Notes under the pieces: model-generated | What the model was told of the DNA's origin: nothing | What the model saw: only the letters and a program-made list of their open reading frames with translations | Databases searched by the model: none | Position numbers and translations under genes: made by a program | Source of the DNA: JAHKLT01 sp046197865 | GTDB taxonomy: Archaea > Methanobacteriota > Methanobacteria > Methanobacteriales > Methanobacteriaceae | DNA length: 64,000 nt | Direction of reading: 5' to 3' | Assembly (NCBI RefSeq): GCF_046197865.1 | Contig: NZ_CP166990.1 | Location: 1,426,001-1,490,000 of the forward strand | Part shown: one piece after another, positions 44,086 through 52,407 of the stretch | Layout: each line of letters starts with the position of its first letter | How positions within the stretch are numbered: position 1 is the stretch's first letter

Positions 44086-44961
44086 TCAAAATAAAGTTAA
44101 AAAATCATGTATAATTTTAGAAGCAGTAATAGAAGTAGTATTTCCAAGTTCTTTAGATGCAGCTTCTACAATATCAAAACCTACAATGTTTTTTCCAATT
44201 AGTTCAGTAAAAATTAATTCAATATCCTGAGGAGTAATTCCAGTAGGTGTTGGATTTGAAACCATTGGAGCATATGCAGGGTCTAAAACATCTAAATCAA
44301 TAGTTAAATAAATTGGACCTTTAATACTAGCTATTTTATTTGGAACATTATTAGTATTTCTTTTAAATGTATTAGCAAAGTAATTATAAATATTTTCATG
44401 TGAATTTAAATAAATTTCTTCTTCTCTAGCACTTGATCTGATTCCAATTTGTATAAGTTCTTTAATACCTAATTCATGAACTCTTCTTAAAACTGTACCA
44501 TGAGAATACTTTTCACCAATATATTCATTTTTCAAATCTCTATGAGCATCTAAATGAATTACAGTTAAATCTTTATGTTTATTAAGAACTCCTTTAACAG
44601 CACCATAAGTAATACTGTGTTCTCCACCGATAATTAATGGTTTTAGATTATAATCTGCAAGTTCTAAAACAGCATCTTCTAGATTTTCACATGTTTTTAA
44701 ACAATTACCAGGAATTGTATTTAAATCTCCAAAATCATAAAAATCATTATCAAGATTTTTATTAAAAATAGTATTATATTTTTCAAAGCCGAATGAGGCT
44801 TCTCTAATTGTCATTGGGCCAAATTTTGAACCAGCATGATATGATGAAGTACTATCAAAAGGAACCCCAATAATTCCCCAAGAATTTTCTTGAACTTCGT
44901 TTAAATCATCAATACTTTTTGAAAATGCAAATTTCCAAGGTTCATAAGTATTAAAAAGCAT
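44086..44961 (-). CDS. speB: Agmatinase
   Basis: A 291-residue arginase-family manganese enzyme. It hydrolyses agmatine to putrescine and urea. Metal ligands are in GGEHSITYG (about residues 103-111), IHLDAHRDLKNEY (about 125-137) and LTIDLDVLDPAYAP (about 212-225). PdaD, which makes agmatine, is encoded 2.6 kb away, and aIF5A is the next gene upstream on this strand (25 bases), so the three form an arginine-to-polyamine and hypusine group. Confidence 0.9.
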   Translation of the reverse strand: MLFNTYEPWKFAFSKSIDDLNEVQENSWGIIGVPFDSTSSYHAGSKFGPMTIREASFGFEKYNTIFNKNLDNDFYDFGDLNTIPGNCLKTCENLEDAVLELADYNLKPLIIGGEHSITYGAVKGVLNKHKDLTVIHLDAHRDLKNEYIGEKYSHGTVLRRVHELGIKELIQIGIRSSAREEEIYLNSHENIYNYFANTFKRNTNNVPNKIASIKGPIYLTIDLDVLDPAYAPMVSNPTPTGITPQDIELIFTELIGKNIVGFDIVEAASKELGNTTSITASKIIHDFLTLF

Positions 44962-44985
44962 AAAAAAAGAAAGGATTAAGAATAA

Positions 44986-45375
44986 TTATTTTATTCTCAT
45001 AATTTTCATATTACCTAAAGCTTGAATATAATCTACTTCAACACCTTCAGTAATTTGATCTTTTAATTCATCAGGAATAGGTAATTCTAATGTATCATAA
45101 CTTTCCATATCCATTAATTGAACATTAGCACCTTGGATAGATATAACTTGTCCAACTCTTTTATCAATAATTGGAATATCTACTTTAGTATCCACAGGTT
45201 TAACAATACTTCTTTTTTGATTATCAAAAATTCCAACAGCTTCAAGTCTTGCTTTAGCAGCACCATGCTTTCCAGGAGATGATGTTGTTAAACTAGTAAT
45301 TTTACAAGCTTCATCATTTAATACAATATATTTTCCTACTTTTAAAGTTTTTATCTCAGCAACTTTTGTTGACAT
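44986..45375 (-). CDS. eif5A: Translation initiation factor aIF5A
   Basis: A 129-residue protein with the hypusine loop SSPGKHGAAKARLEA (about residues 34-48), in which the lysine of PGKHG is converted to (deoxy)hypusine, and a C-terminal OB fold. It promotes peptide bond formation at difficult stretches. I start at 45375 (MSTKVAEIK) because GGAGGAAAAA precedes it; the frame is open to an ATG at 45390 inside that site. Hypusine needs a polyamine donor, which fits the neighbouring speB and pdaD. Confidence 0.95.
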   Translation of the reverse strand: MSTKVAEIKTLKVGKYIVLNDEACKITSLTTSSPGKHGAAKARLEAVGIFDNQKRSIVKPVDTKVDIPIIDKRVGQVISIQGANVQLMDMESYDTLELPIPDELKDQITEGVEVDYIQALGNMKIMRIK

Positions 45376-45530
45376 TAATTTTTCCTCCAATATAAATAAG
45401 ATTAAAAAAAGTTTTTTTTATAAATCTATAATAATTAATTAGATTAATAATATTTTAAATTGTCTTTTATATAAATCTTATTGAAAGTTTATAAAAAATA
45501 GCTATAAAATATTAAATAAAAAAAATAAAA

Positions 45531-45878
45531 TTATTCTAATGATACTTCTTTTTTTAAATCCTTAACATCAATAACTTCTTTAATAAATGGTTTATATTCA
45601 GGATGCATATCAATAAACTCGAAAACTAACAAATTATGATATTCAAAAGCTACAAAAGAAGGCATATTCAATGCATGAATCTCTTCAATCTTTTCTTTAT
45701 TAATAATCTCTTCAGTTAACACATCATCTCTTTTATATTCAAAATAAGGAATATTGTCTTTAAGAAAAGATTTGATAAGATTAGGAATAGGTTCATTAAG
45801 ATTAATTATTTCATCAACTTTTTTTCTAGATAAATTTTTAATATAATAATTATCAGGAATTAAATAATGTAACCTCAT
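45531..45878 (-). CDS. Paralogous small protein, copy 3 of the ADP-ribosyltransferase cassette
   Basis: A 115-residue protein of a family I do not recognise. Starting at the ATG at 45878 (MRLHYLIPDNYYIKNLS, preceded by GGGGACAA) it aligns end to end with the two genes upstream: NLSRKKVDEIINLNEPIPNL, KSFLKDNIPYFEYKRDDVLT, then MPSFVAFEYHNLL and HPEYKPFIKEVID. It is the most diverged copy. It is acidic, soluble, mainly helical, without cysteines. Its start overlaps the end of copy 2 by 26 bases. The frame extends upstream to 45968, but that part matches nothing. Confidence 0.7.
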   Translation of the reverse strand: MRLHYLIPDNYYIKNLSRKKVDEIINLNEPIPNLIKSFLKDNIPYFEYKRDDVLTEEIINKEKIEEIHALNMPSFVAFEYHNLLVFEFIDMHPEYKPFIKEVIDVKDLKKEVSLE

Positions 45879-46230
45879 AAAATTGTCCCCAATAATAATT
45901 TTTTTCAGCTGATCTTGTATCAATAATCGATTCAATGAAAGATTTATATTTAGGATGTCTATCAACAAAATTTAAAGCTAGAAGATTACGATACTCAGCA
46001 GCTACTAAAGGAGGCATATCATAAGAATTAGTCATCTCATATTTTTCTTGATTAATAATTTCTTCAGTCAATACATCCTCTCTTTTTTCCTTAAAATAAG
46101 GAATATTCTTTTTAAGAATATATTTTATAATATTAGGAAGAGGTTCATTAAGATTAACTATTTCATCAATTTCTTCTTTTGATAAATTTTTAACATAATT
46201 ATCATTAGGCTTTAAATGATGTAAAATCAT
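45853..46230 (-). CDS. Paralogous small protein, copy 2 of the cassette
   Basis: A 125-residue paralogue: MILHHLKPNDNYVKNLS, then EEIDEIVNLNEPLPNIIKY, KREDVLTEEIINQE, MPPLVAAEYRNLLALNF and HPKYKSFIESIID. The last 20 residues (NYYWGQFYEVTLFNS) differ from the other copies. The start at 46230 is chosen because it matches copy 1 and is preceded by GGAAAGTG; the frame is open to 46257. It lies between copies 1 and 3 in the same direction. Confidence 0.7.
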   Translation of the reverse strand: MILHHLKPNDNYVKNLSKEEIDEIVNLNEPLPNIIKYILKKNIPYFKEKREDVLTEEIINQEKYEMTNSYDMPPLVAAEYRNLLALNFVDRHPKYKSFIESIIDTRSAEKNYYWGQFYEVTLFNS

Positions 46231-46253
46231 AAGTTTCACTTTCCAAAAAAAAA

Positions 46254-46604
46254 TCAAAAAGAAGTTAATTCATCTTCATCTAACTTTTTAATATAAATAA
46301 TTTCCTTAATAAAAGGCCTATATTCAGGGTGTTTATTAATAAAATTTAAAGCTAAAAGATTACGATACTCAGCAGATACTAAAGAAGGCATATCAAAAGA
46401 ATAAGCTCTTTCAGATCTTTCTTGATCAATAAGTTTTTCAGTTAAAACTGCATCTCTTTTTTCCCTAAAATAAGGAATATTATCTTTAAGAAAAGATTTA
46501 ATAATATTAGGAATAGGTTCATTAAGATTAACTATTTTATCAATTTCTTCTTTTGATAAATTTTTAATATAATTATTATTTGGGCTTAAATGATGTGAAA
46601 TCAT
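46254..46604 (-). CDS. Paralogous small protein, copy 1 of the cassette
   Basis: A 116-residue protein of unknown family: MISHHLSPNNNYIKNLS, EEIDKIVNLNEPIPNIIKS, FLKDNIPYFREKRDAVLTE, MPSLVSAEYRNLLALNF and HPEYRPFIKEIIY. It is acidic, soluble and probably all-helical. GGAGGTAA lies just before the ATG. It is the copy next to the predicted ADP-ribosyltransferase (43 bases after that stop). By position it could be an immunity or antitoxin protein; no sequence evidence proves this. Confidence 0.72.
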   Translation of the reverse strand: MISHHLSPNNNYIKNLSKEEIDKIVNLNEPIPNIIKSFLKDNIPYFREKRDAVLTEKLIDQERSERAYSFDMPSLVSAEYRNLLALNFINKHPEYRPFIKEIIYIKKLDEDELTSF

Positions 46605-46647
46605 AAAATTACCTCCATATTTATGTAAGAATATTATAGGTATTTAA

Positions 46648-47019
46648 TTATTTAAGTTTTTTCTTATTTTTAACAACAAATTTCCATTTTAACAACAATT
46701 CTCCATCTTGACCTAGAAATTCCAGCCTTGTTCCAATATCAAATAAAACTTCAAATTCTTGTTCAATTTGAGTGATATTTTCAATTAAAAGTATTTTTGT
46801 GCCTTTTGAAACTAAAATAAGGTTCAAATATTCACCATATATTTCTGGTTTAAGATTTTTAGAAATAGTAAATGACAAATAGCTTAAATACTCATAAACA
46901 TCATTTTCACTATATTTTTTTAAAGATTGTGTCTTTTCTCTCCTTACAAGAACAATATCTTCTTTTAAAACTTTTCCTTTTTTAAATAATGTTTTTCCAA
47001 TATTTAATGCTTCATCCAA
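46648..47019 (-). CDS. ADP-ribosyltransferase, catalytic C-terminal part of a frameshifted gene
   Basis: The 123-residue frame carries the three marks of the R-S-E class of ADP-ribosyltransferases (ADPrib_exo_Tox type). The arginine is in DIVLVRRE (R26 or R27), the STS-like strand is YLSFTISK (about residues 47-54), and the ExE is EQEFEVLF (E88, E90) followed by DIGTRLEFLG, the usual lead into the last strands. A KGTKILLIE segment stands where KGTK..YI is typical. It lacks its N-terminal helices, which lie in the next frame upstream (47022-47306). The middle residue of the STS motif is F, so activity needs testing. Confidence 0.72.
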   Translation of the reverse strand: MDEALNIGKTLFKKGKVLKEDIVLVRREKTQSLKKYSENDVYEYLSYLSFTISKNLKPEIYGEYLNLILVSKGTKILLIENITQIEQEFEVLFDIGTRLEFLGQDGELLLKWKFVVKNKKKLK

Positions 47020-47021
47020 AC

Positions 47022-47306
47022 TTATACTCTTTTTTTAAAATAATTATCAGCCAAATTATTCCAATGATTTTCTTGTAGTTTTTTATCTTTTAAAGTTCTA
47101 AGATATGTGTTTATATGAACATGCCCATCTTGTGTATACATTTCTAAAAAATATTGTTCTTTTAATGTCAAATCCTCTTTTAAAATACCATATTCTTCAA
47201 CAAAAGCTTTTTGATCTTTTAAATTTTCACTAACTCCATAAATATCTTTTCCATTATAATTTATTACTTTTTCTTTATCATAAGCCCATTTTGATTTAAT
47301 TTTCAT
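47022..47306 (-). CDS. ADP-ribosyltransferase, N-terminal part of the same frameshifted gene
   Basis: This 94-residue frame contains LTLKEQYFLEMYTQDGHVHI followed by NTYLRTL, which matches the helical N-terminal part of ADPrib_exo_Tox domains (LsxxExxALxxYTGxxYxxINxxLR). It ends at NYFKKRV just after seven A residues (minus strand; T run 47030-47036). With one more A the frame would continue as KKKSISLDEALNIG into the catalytic part, giving a protein of about 219 residues. AAGGAGG stands upstream of the ATG. The gene is divergent from pdaD, and the 216-base gap to pdaD is AT-rich with no other gene. Confidence 0.68.
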   Translation of the reverse strand: MKIKSKWAYDKEKVINYNGKDIYGVSENLKDQKAFVEEYGILKEDLTLKEQYFLEMYTQDGHVHINTYLRTLKDKKLQENHWNNLADNYFKKRV

Positions 47307-47522
47307 TTTACAATATTTAACCTCCTTAAATTTAATAAAACTAATAAAATATTTAAATTATCTCTTATAAATGGATATAAAATTATTGTTTTAAAAAATA
47401 ATACATTTAAATGTAAATTTTACAGTTAAAAAGCAATTAAATAAGTTCAAGTAAAAAATCAATAAAAAAAAAATTCAAAAAAATATATAGCATTTAAAAA
47501 CAATATTATAAACAGTGATAAA

Positions 47523-47966
47523 ATGAAAATAGCTATTGTTTCAGGAAAAGATGAAGGACCAAGTAAACTTAATGCATTTGATAATGCATTGTTAAAAGCT
47601 GGAGTAGGAGATGTAAATCTCATAAAAGTTTCAAGTATGCTAGAAAAAGATACAGAAATTGTAGATTTACCTAATTTAAAAGCAGGATCTATGATAAACT
47701 GTGTATTATCAACAATAAGCTCAAATAATCCTGGAGAAAAAATCACATCATCAATAGCTATTGCATTAGGGGAAAATCTAGGTTGTGTTGTTGAAAATTC
47801 TGGAATAAACAAAGACACAGATAAAGTCATAGAAGAATCTGTAAATATGGTAAAATATATGATGAAAAAAAGAAATGAAACAATAAAAGAAATAATCGTT
47901 AAAGAAGAAAGTCACATTGTAGAAAAAATTGGTTGTGTTGTTTCTGCTGTAATATATTTAGATTAA
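47523..47966 (+). CDS. pdaD: Pyruvoyl-dependent arginine decarboxylase
   Basis: A 147-residue proenzyme of the archaeal PvlArgDC family, which cleaves itself to form a pyruvoyl group and decarboxylates arginine to agmatine. The start AIVSGKDEGPSKLNAFDNAL and the LPNLKAGSMINCVLS and NPGEKITSSIAIAL blocks are typical, and the length is normal. The serine that becomes the pyruvoyl group lies in this central region; I do not fix its position. It supplies speB and hypusine formation. It is 12 bases before the NAD kinase gene and may be cotranscribed with it. Confidence 0.88.
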   Translation: MKIAIVSGKDEGPSKLNAFDNALLKAGVGDVNLIKVSSMLEKDTEIVDLPNLKAGSMINCVLSTISSNNPGEKITSSIAIALGENLGCVVENSGINKDTDKVIEESVNMVKYMMKKRNETIKEIIVKEESHIVEKIGCVVSAVIYLD

Positions 47967-47978
47967 GAAGTGATTTTA

Positions 47979-49835
47979 ATGAAAGAATCATATAAAAAAC
48001 TTGCAACAAAAATTTCTAATGAAATTATAGAAGCAGTTGAAAAGGAAATAGCTAAGCATATTGGTAAAAAGGAATCTGGAGATATTGTTAAAATAGGTGC
48101 AGATGGTACTCCTACATCATATATTGATATAATAGCTGAAAATATTGTAATTGATATTTTAAAAAGGCAAAATGAAAATTTTTTCTTAATTAGTGAAGAA
48201 ATAGGTGAATTGATTATAGGAAAAGGAAAAGAAGAACAAATTAATATTTATGAAGCTTTATCAAGAGAAAATACTGATTATTCTGAATTACCAAAACTCA
48301 TATTTTTAGTAGATCCTCTTGATGGTACAAGTAATGCTATAAAAGAGATTCCATCATATGGTATTTCTGTAGCTGTAGCTGAAACTCCAGAAGGAAGAAT
48401 GGCAACATTAGATGATGTGAAATTAGGTTTTATTAAAAATTTTACTAATGGAAATTATTTTGAAGCTAGAAAAGGTGAAGGAGCTTGGTTAAATGGTAAA
48501 ACAACAAAACCAAGTGAAGAAACAAGAATAAGTAATATTTCAATTGGAGGATTTACAAAAAATAGTACTGTTGCAGCTTCAAAATTAATCGATACAGCAA
48601 GAAGAATGAGAGTTTTAGGTTCTGTCGTATTAGAACTTTCATATGTAGGAAGTGGAAAATATGATGCATTCCTAGATTTAAGAGGTAGTAGAATCATTGA
48701 TATTGCTGCATCAAAATTGATTGTAGAAGAATGTGGAGCAATTATTACTAATAATTATGGAGAAAAACTAAACAATAAACTTAGTATTCATGAGAAGGCA
48801 ATTGTAGTAGCTGCTGGTAATGAATATTTGCATGAGCAAATAATTGACATTATAAATGATAATGAAAAAGAAATTATTGCTAAAATAGGAATTGTAAGTA
48901 GAGTTGATGATTATAAATCAATATTATTTTCTATAAAGATAATTGATTTTTTATTTAAAAATGGAATTGATATAGAAATTGAAACTAGCTTAGCTCTTAA
49001 ATTACAAGAATTAAAAAATAACCCTAAATTAAATTATATATTACATAGAACTAAATTAGAATCTCCTGAAATTGAAGAATATATTGATGATTTAAAATTT
49101 GATATTGATTTTAAAGAATATTCTGCTAAATTAGATAAATTTGACTGTGATATGGCCATTATTTTAGGAGGAGATGGTACTTTACTTAGAACACAAAGTA
49201 AAATGACTCAAGAAATTCCAATTTTTGGTATTAATTTAGGTACTGTTGGTTTTTTAACAGAAATTGAAATTAAAGACACATTCAAAGCTTTAAAAACTGT
49301 TATTAAAGGAAATTATTATATTGAAAAGAGAACACAACTTAGAGTCTCCTATGAAGATCAACGTTATTATGCACTTAATGAAGTAGTAATAATGACAGAA
49401 CAAACTGCAAAAATGCTTCATTTTGAAGTTCAAGTAGATGACGAAGTAGTAGAAGAATTTAGAGCAGATGGATTAATTATTTCAACACCAAGTGGTTCTA
49501 CAGCATATTCAATGTCTGCAGGAGGACCTATATTAGATCCTAAAGTTGGAGGATTTATTATAATTCCAATTTGCCCATTTAAATTAGGAGTCAGACCATT
49601 TATTGTATCAGATAATAGTGAAATTAAAATCAAATTGCTTAAAAAAGGTAAAAAAGCTATTTTTGTAATGGATGGTCAAATAAATGAAGAAGCTGAATAT
49701 TTAGAAGAAATTAAATTTAGAAAATCTAAGAAAAAAGTCCATTTTATAAGAACTAGTAGCAAATATTTCTATAAAAAAGTTAAAGATAAATTAAAAGAAG
49801 GCGGGCTCAGTAGTGAACACGAATGCTGGGAATAA
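47979..49835 (+). CDS. Bifunctional NADP phosphatase/NAD kinase
   Basis: A 618-residue fusion, as known from Methanocaldococcus MJ0917. The N-terminal half (about residues 1-280) is an inositol-monophosphatase-type phosphatase with LVDPLDGTSNAIKEIPSYG (about 109-127) and the C-terminal metal motif RGSRIIDIAASKLIVEE. The C-terminal half (about 300-600) is an NAD kinase with the GGDGTLLRT motif (about 400-408) and STPSGSTAYSMSAGGP (about 506-521). One protein thus controls the NAD/NADP balance in both directions. The start at 47979 follows AAGTGATT. The end overlaps cfbE by 23 bases. Confidence 0.93.
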   Translation: MKESYKKLATKISNEIIEAVEKEIAKHIGKKESGDIVKIGADGTPTSYIDIIAENIVIDILKRQNENFFLISEEIGELIIGKGKEEQINIYEALSRENTDYSELPKLIFLVDPLDGTSNAIKEIPSYGISVAVAETPEGRMATLDDVKLGFIKNFTNGNYFEARKGEGAWLNGKTTKPSEETRISNISIGGFTKNSTVAASKLIDTARRMRVLGSVVLELSYVGSGKYDAFLDLRGSRIIDIAASKLIVEECGAIITNNYGEKLNNKLSIHEKAIVVAAGNEYLHEQIIDIINDNEKEIIAKIGIVSRVDDYKSILFSIKIIDFLFKNGIDIEIETSLALKLQELKNNPKLNYILHRTKLESPEIEEYIDDLKFDIDFKEYSAKLDKFDCDMAIILGGDGTLLRTQSKMTQEIPIFGINLGTVGFLTEIEIKDTFKALKTVIKGNYYIEKRTQLRVSYEDQRYYALNEVVIMTEQTAKMLHFEVQVDDEVVEEFRADGLIISTPSGSTAYSMSAGGPILDPKVGGFIIIPICPFKLGVRPFIVSDNSEIKIKLLKKGKKAIFVMDGQINEEAEYLEEIKFRKSKKKVHFIRTSSKYFYKKVKDKLKEGGLSSEHECWE

Positions 49836-51279
49836 ATGTTTAATAATAGATTTGACTCATGGTGGAGTTAAACTTGCTAGTAAAATAAGTAAATTAAAAG
49901 CTTTTAAAGATGTTTACATATATGATATATATAAAACAGCTCAAAAAAAAGATAAAGATTTATTAAATAGCTTAAATGTTAAACTAATTGATAATTTAAA
50001 AGATTTAGAAGGTAATATATTAGTTATTTCTCCAATACATTTACCTCTTACAAATGAAGAAATAATTAAAGAAATTAACAATAATAAAAACACTTACAGA
50101 TTTATGACCCATCATGAAGCTGTTAAATTTATTTTAAATGATTTTTTAAAAAAACACAATAATTTAGATATAATTGAAATAACAGGAGTTAAAGGTAAAA
50201 CTAGTTCTGGATTTATTTTAAATGAAATACTTAAAAAACATAATACTTTACTTTTAAGTAGTTTAGGAGCATTTATATTTAAAAATGAAACTAAATATAA
50301 GCTTAAAGAAAATATTAGTATTACGCCTGCAAATATCTTAGAAACAATTGATCTTGCAGAAAAGATTAAAAATCCTCCTTGTAGTATAAAAGAAAAGTCT
50401 GATGATATAGATTATAATATATCTATTTTTGAAAATTCTTTAGGAACATGTGGAATTGGTGATGTGGGACTTCTAACTAATATTATTGAAAATTATAAAA
50501 TAGCTAATGCTAAAAAAGATGCAAGTAATGCTAAAAAACAAATTTTTAATTGTAAACTTGTAGTCATTGAAGAAGAAACATTAAATAAATTTTATCAAAA
50601 AGAAAGTGAAGAATATAAAGATAAAATAAATACCTTTTCAATAAATCCTGAAAATTCAAAAGCTAATCTTGTTTTAAAAGATGTTAAATATAGTTTAGAT
50701 AAAACAATACTTAAAATTGAATATAATAGTATAATTACTAAAAATAAAGATCTATTAACTGGTAAAATAGAAATTGAAACATTTGCACTTGGCCCTCACC
50801 ATTTACAAAACATTTTAGGAGCAATTACTACATCTCTAACATTGAATATTAGTAAAAAAGAGATTATTGAAGGATTAACTAGTTTTAAAGGTTTAAAAGG
50901 TAGAAGTTCAATTAAACAACTTGATAAAAATCATATCATAGAAGAAATAAATCCTGGCCTTAATACAAAGTCAATTAAAGCATCAATAGATATGTTACAA
51001 GATATTGAAAATTATTACATCATTATTGGTGGAAGCTATGGCATTACTTGTGAAGAAATTGATGAAGAAAAACTAGCAAAATACTTAGATAATTTATCAA
51101 ATAATGATAAGTATAATCTTATTTTAACTGGAGAACTTGGAAGAAGTCTTCAAAATAAAATAAATAATAAAATAGATTTTGTTGATGATTATAAAGAAGC
51201 TCAAAAAATAGCTACTCAAAATAATAAAAATATCTTATTTATTTACAGGTCAAATTATAAAGATTTATCAAAAAGATGA
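49813..51279 (+). CDS. cfbE: Coenzyme F430 synthase (Mur ligase family)
   Basis: A 488-residue Mur-ligase-like protein. The ATP-binding loop is ITGVKGKTSSGFI (about residues 124-136), and a Mur central domain contains GPHHLQNILGAI (about 333-344) and a C-terminal domain with IIGGSYGITCEE. The N-terminal IIDLTHGGVKLASKIS is characteristic of CfbE, which closes the last ring of F430 from seco-F430 with ATP. Methanobacteriales also have pseudomurein Mur ligases, but the N-terminus and the neighbour hemC (tetrapyrrole pathway) favour CfbE. The start is a GTG at 49813, overlapping the NAD kinase end. Confidence 0.8.
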   Translation: MNTNAGNKCLIIDLTHGGVKLASKISKLKAFKDVYIYDIYKTAQKKDKDLLNSLNVKLIDNLKDLEGNILVISPIHLPLTNEEIIKEINNNKNTYRFMTHHEAVKFILNDFLKKHNNLDIIEITGVKGKTSSGFILNEILKKHNTLLLSSLGAFIFKNETKYKLKENISITPANILETIDLAEKIKNPPCSIKEKSDDIDYNISIFENSLGTCGIGDVGLLTNIIENYKIANAKKDASNAKKQIFNCKLVVIEEETLNKFYQKESEEYKDKINTFSINPENSKANLVLKDVKYSLDKTILKIEYNSIITKNKDLLTGKIEIETFALGPHHLQNILGAITTSLTLNISKKEIIEGLTSFKGLKGRSSIKQLDKNHIIEEINPGLNTKSIKASIDMLQDIENYYIIIGGSYGITCEEIDEEKLAKYLDNLSNNDKYNLILTGELGRSLQNKINNKIDFVDDYKEAQKIATQNNKNILFIYRSNYKDLSKR

Positions 51280-51520
51280 GTTTTATTAAAATTTGAAATT
51301 TTCATTAAAAACTATTACAAATTAGATAAAAATTTTTTCTTAAAAAAAATAGATGAAAAAAAGATTAAAATTAAAAATAAAATAAGGAAAAATTTTAAAT
51401 ACAAATAAAAATTAAAAATTTATATTAATAATTAAAAATAAACTATACTTACTAAATAAATTAAATCCATAAAAAATAATATTATTGATTTAAAACATTT
51501 TAAAAAATGGAGCGAAATAA

Positions 51521-52390
51521 TTGATTATTGGAACTAGAGGAAGCGAATTAGCACTTGTCCAAAGTAATACAACTGCAAAAGATTTATCTAAGCTAACAAA
51601 ATCTAAAGTAGAATTGAATATCATTAAAACTAAAGGAGATAAGATTACTACTTCTCAATTATATGATATGGATTCTAAAGGTCTTTTTACGAAAGAATTA
51701 GATAAAGCTGTTCTTGAAGAAGAAGTCGATTTAGCAGTTCACAGTTTAAAAGATGTTCCAACTGATTTAGATGAAGATCTTAAAATAGTTGCAGTTCCTC
51801 AAAGAGAATCCCCTAACGAAGTTCTCATTTCAAATAAAACTTGGGAAGAATTAGGACCTGGTTCAAGTCTTGGAACTAGTAGTTTAAGAAGAGAAGCTTT
51901 TTGTAATCATTATAATAAAGAATTTGAACTTAAACCTATTCGTGGAAATATTGAAACTCGAATAAACAAAATTAAAGATAATGAAGTAGATGCTACAATT
52001 ATGGCTCAAGCAGGCATTAAAAGGTTAAATTTAGAAGAAAATATTAAAACAATATTTCCACTGGATTACATTACACCTGCAGCAGGTCAAGGTGCACTAG
52101 CTATTATTACAAGAAAAGACTCTAAAAAGAAAGATATAATATCTAAATTAAATGATGATAGATCTTATTATTCTGTTTTAGCTGAAAAAACAGTTCTTAA
52201 AGAATTAGGTGTTGGTTGTCAATGGCCAATTGGTTCAATAGCTACAATAAAAAATAATGAATTGAATCTTTATGCAATATTATTAACTCAGAATGGAGAA
52301 ATATTAAAAGAAGAAAATGTTAAAGGACCTATAAAAGAAGGAGAAAAGCTAGGTCAAAAAGTTGGAAAAATATTTAAAGATTATATTTAA
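51521..52390 (+). CDS. hemC: Hydroxymethylbilane synthase HemC
   Basis: A 289-residue enzyme that polymerises four porphobilinogen units on a dipyrromethane cofactor, feeding corrinoid, F430 and siroheme synthesis. The opening IIGTRGSELALVQSNTTAKDL is typical; LDLAVHSLKDVPT appears as VDLAVHSLKDVPTDL (about residues 70-84). The cofactor cysteine is in VLKELGVGCQWPIG (about 226-239). The start is a TTG at 51521 with GGAG ten bases before; no ATG is available nearby. The 241-base gap before it is AT-rich with no gene. Confidence 0.92.
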   Translation: MIIGTRGSELALVQSNTTAKDLSKLTKSKVELNIIKTKGDKITTSQLYDMDSKGLFTKELDKAVLEEEVDLAVHSLKDVPTDLDEDLKIVAVPQRESPNEVLISNKTWEELGPGSSLGTSSLRREAFCNHYNKEFELKPIRGNIETRINKIKDNEVDATIMAQAGIKRLNLEENIKTIFPLDYITPAAGQGALAIITRKDSKKKDIISKLNDDRSYYSVLAEKTVLKELGVGCQWPIGSIATIKNNELNLYAILLTQNGEILKEENVKGPIKEGEKLGQKVGKIFKDYI

Positions 52391-52407
52391 TTAAAGGAGA
52401 AATCAGT

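Noticed and set aside
45853..45968. An N-terminal extension of paralogue copy 3
   Set aside because: The extra 30 residues match neither paralogue and overlap the end of copy 2; the ATG at 45878 aligns with the starts of the other copies.
47459..47830. A 123-codon minus-strand frame
   Set aside because: It is antisense to pdaD, which has clear family motifs and a proper start.
51280..51520. A regulatory RNA ahead of hemC
   Set aside because: The gap is almost pure A and T with no stable stem beyond chance.
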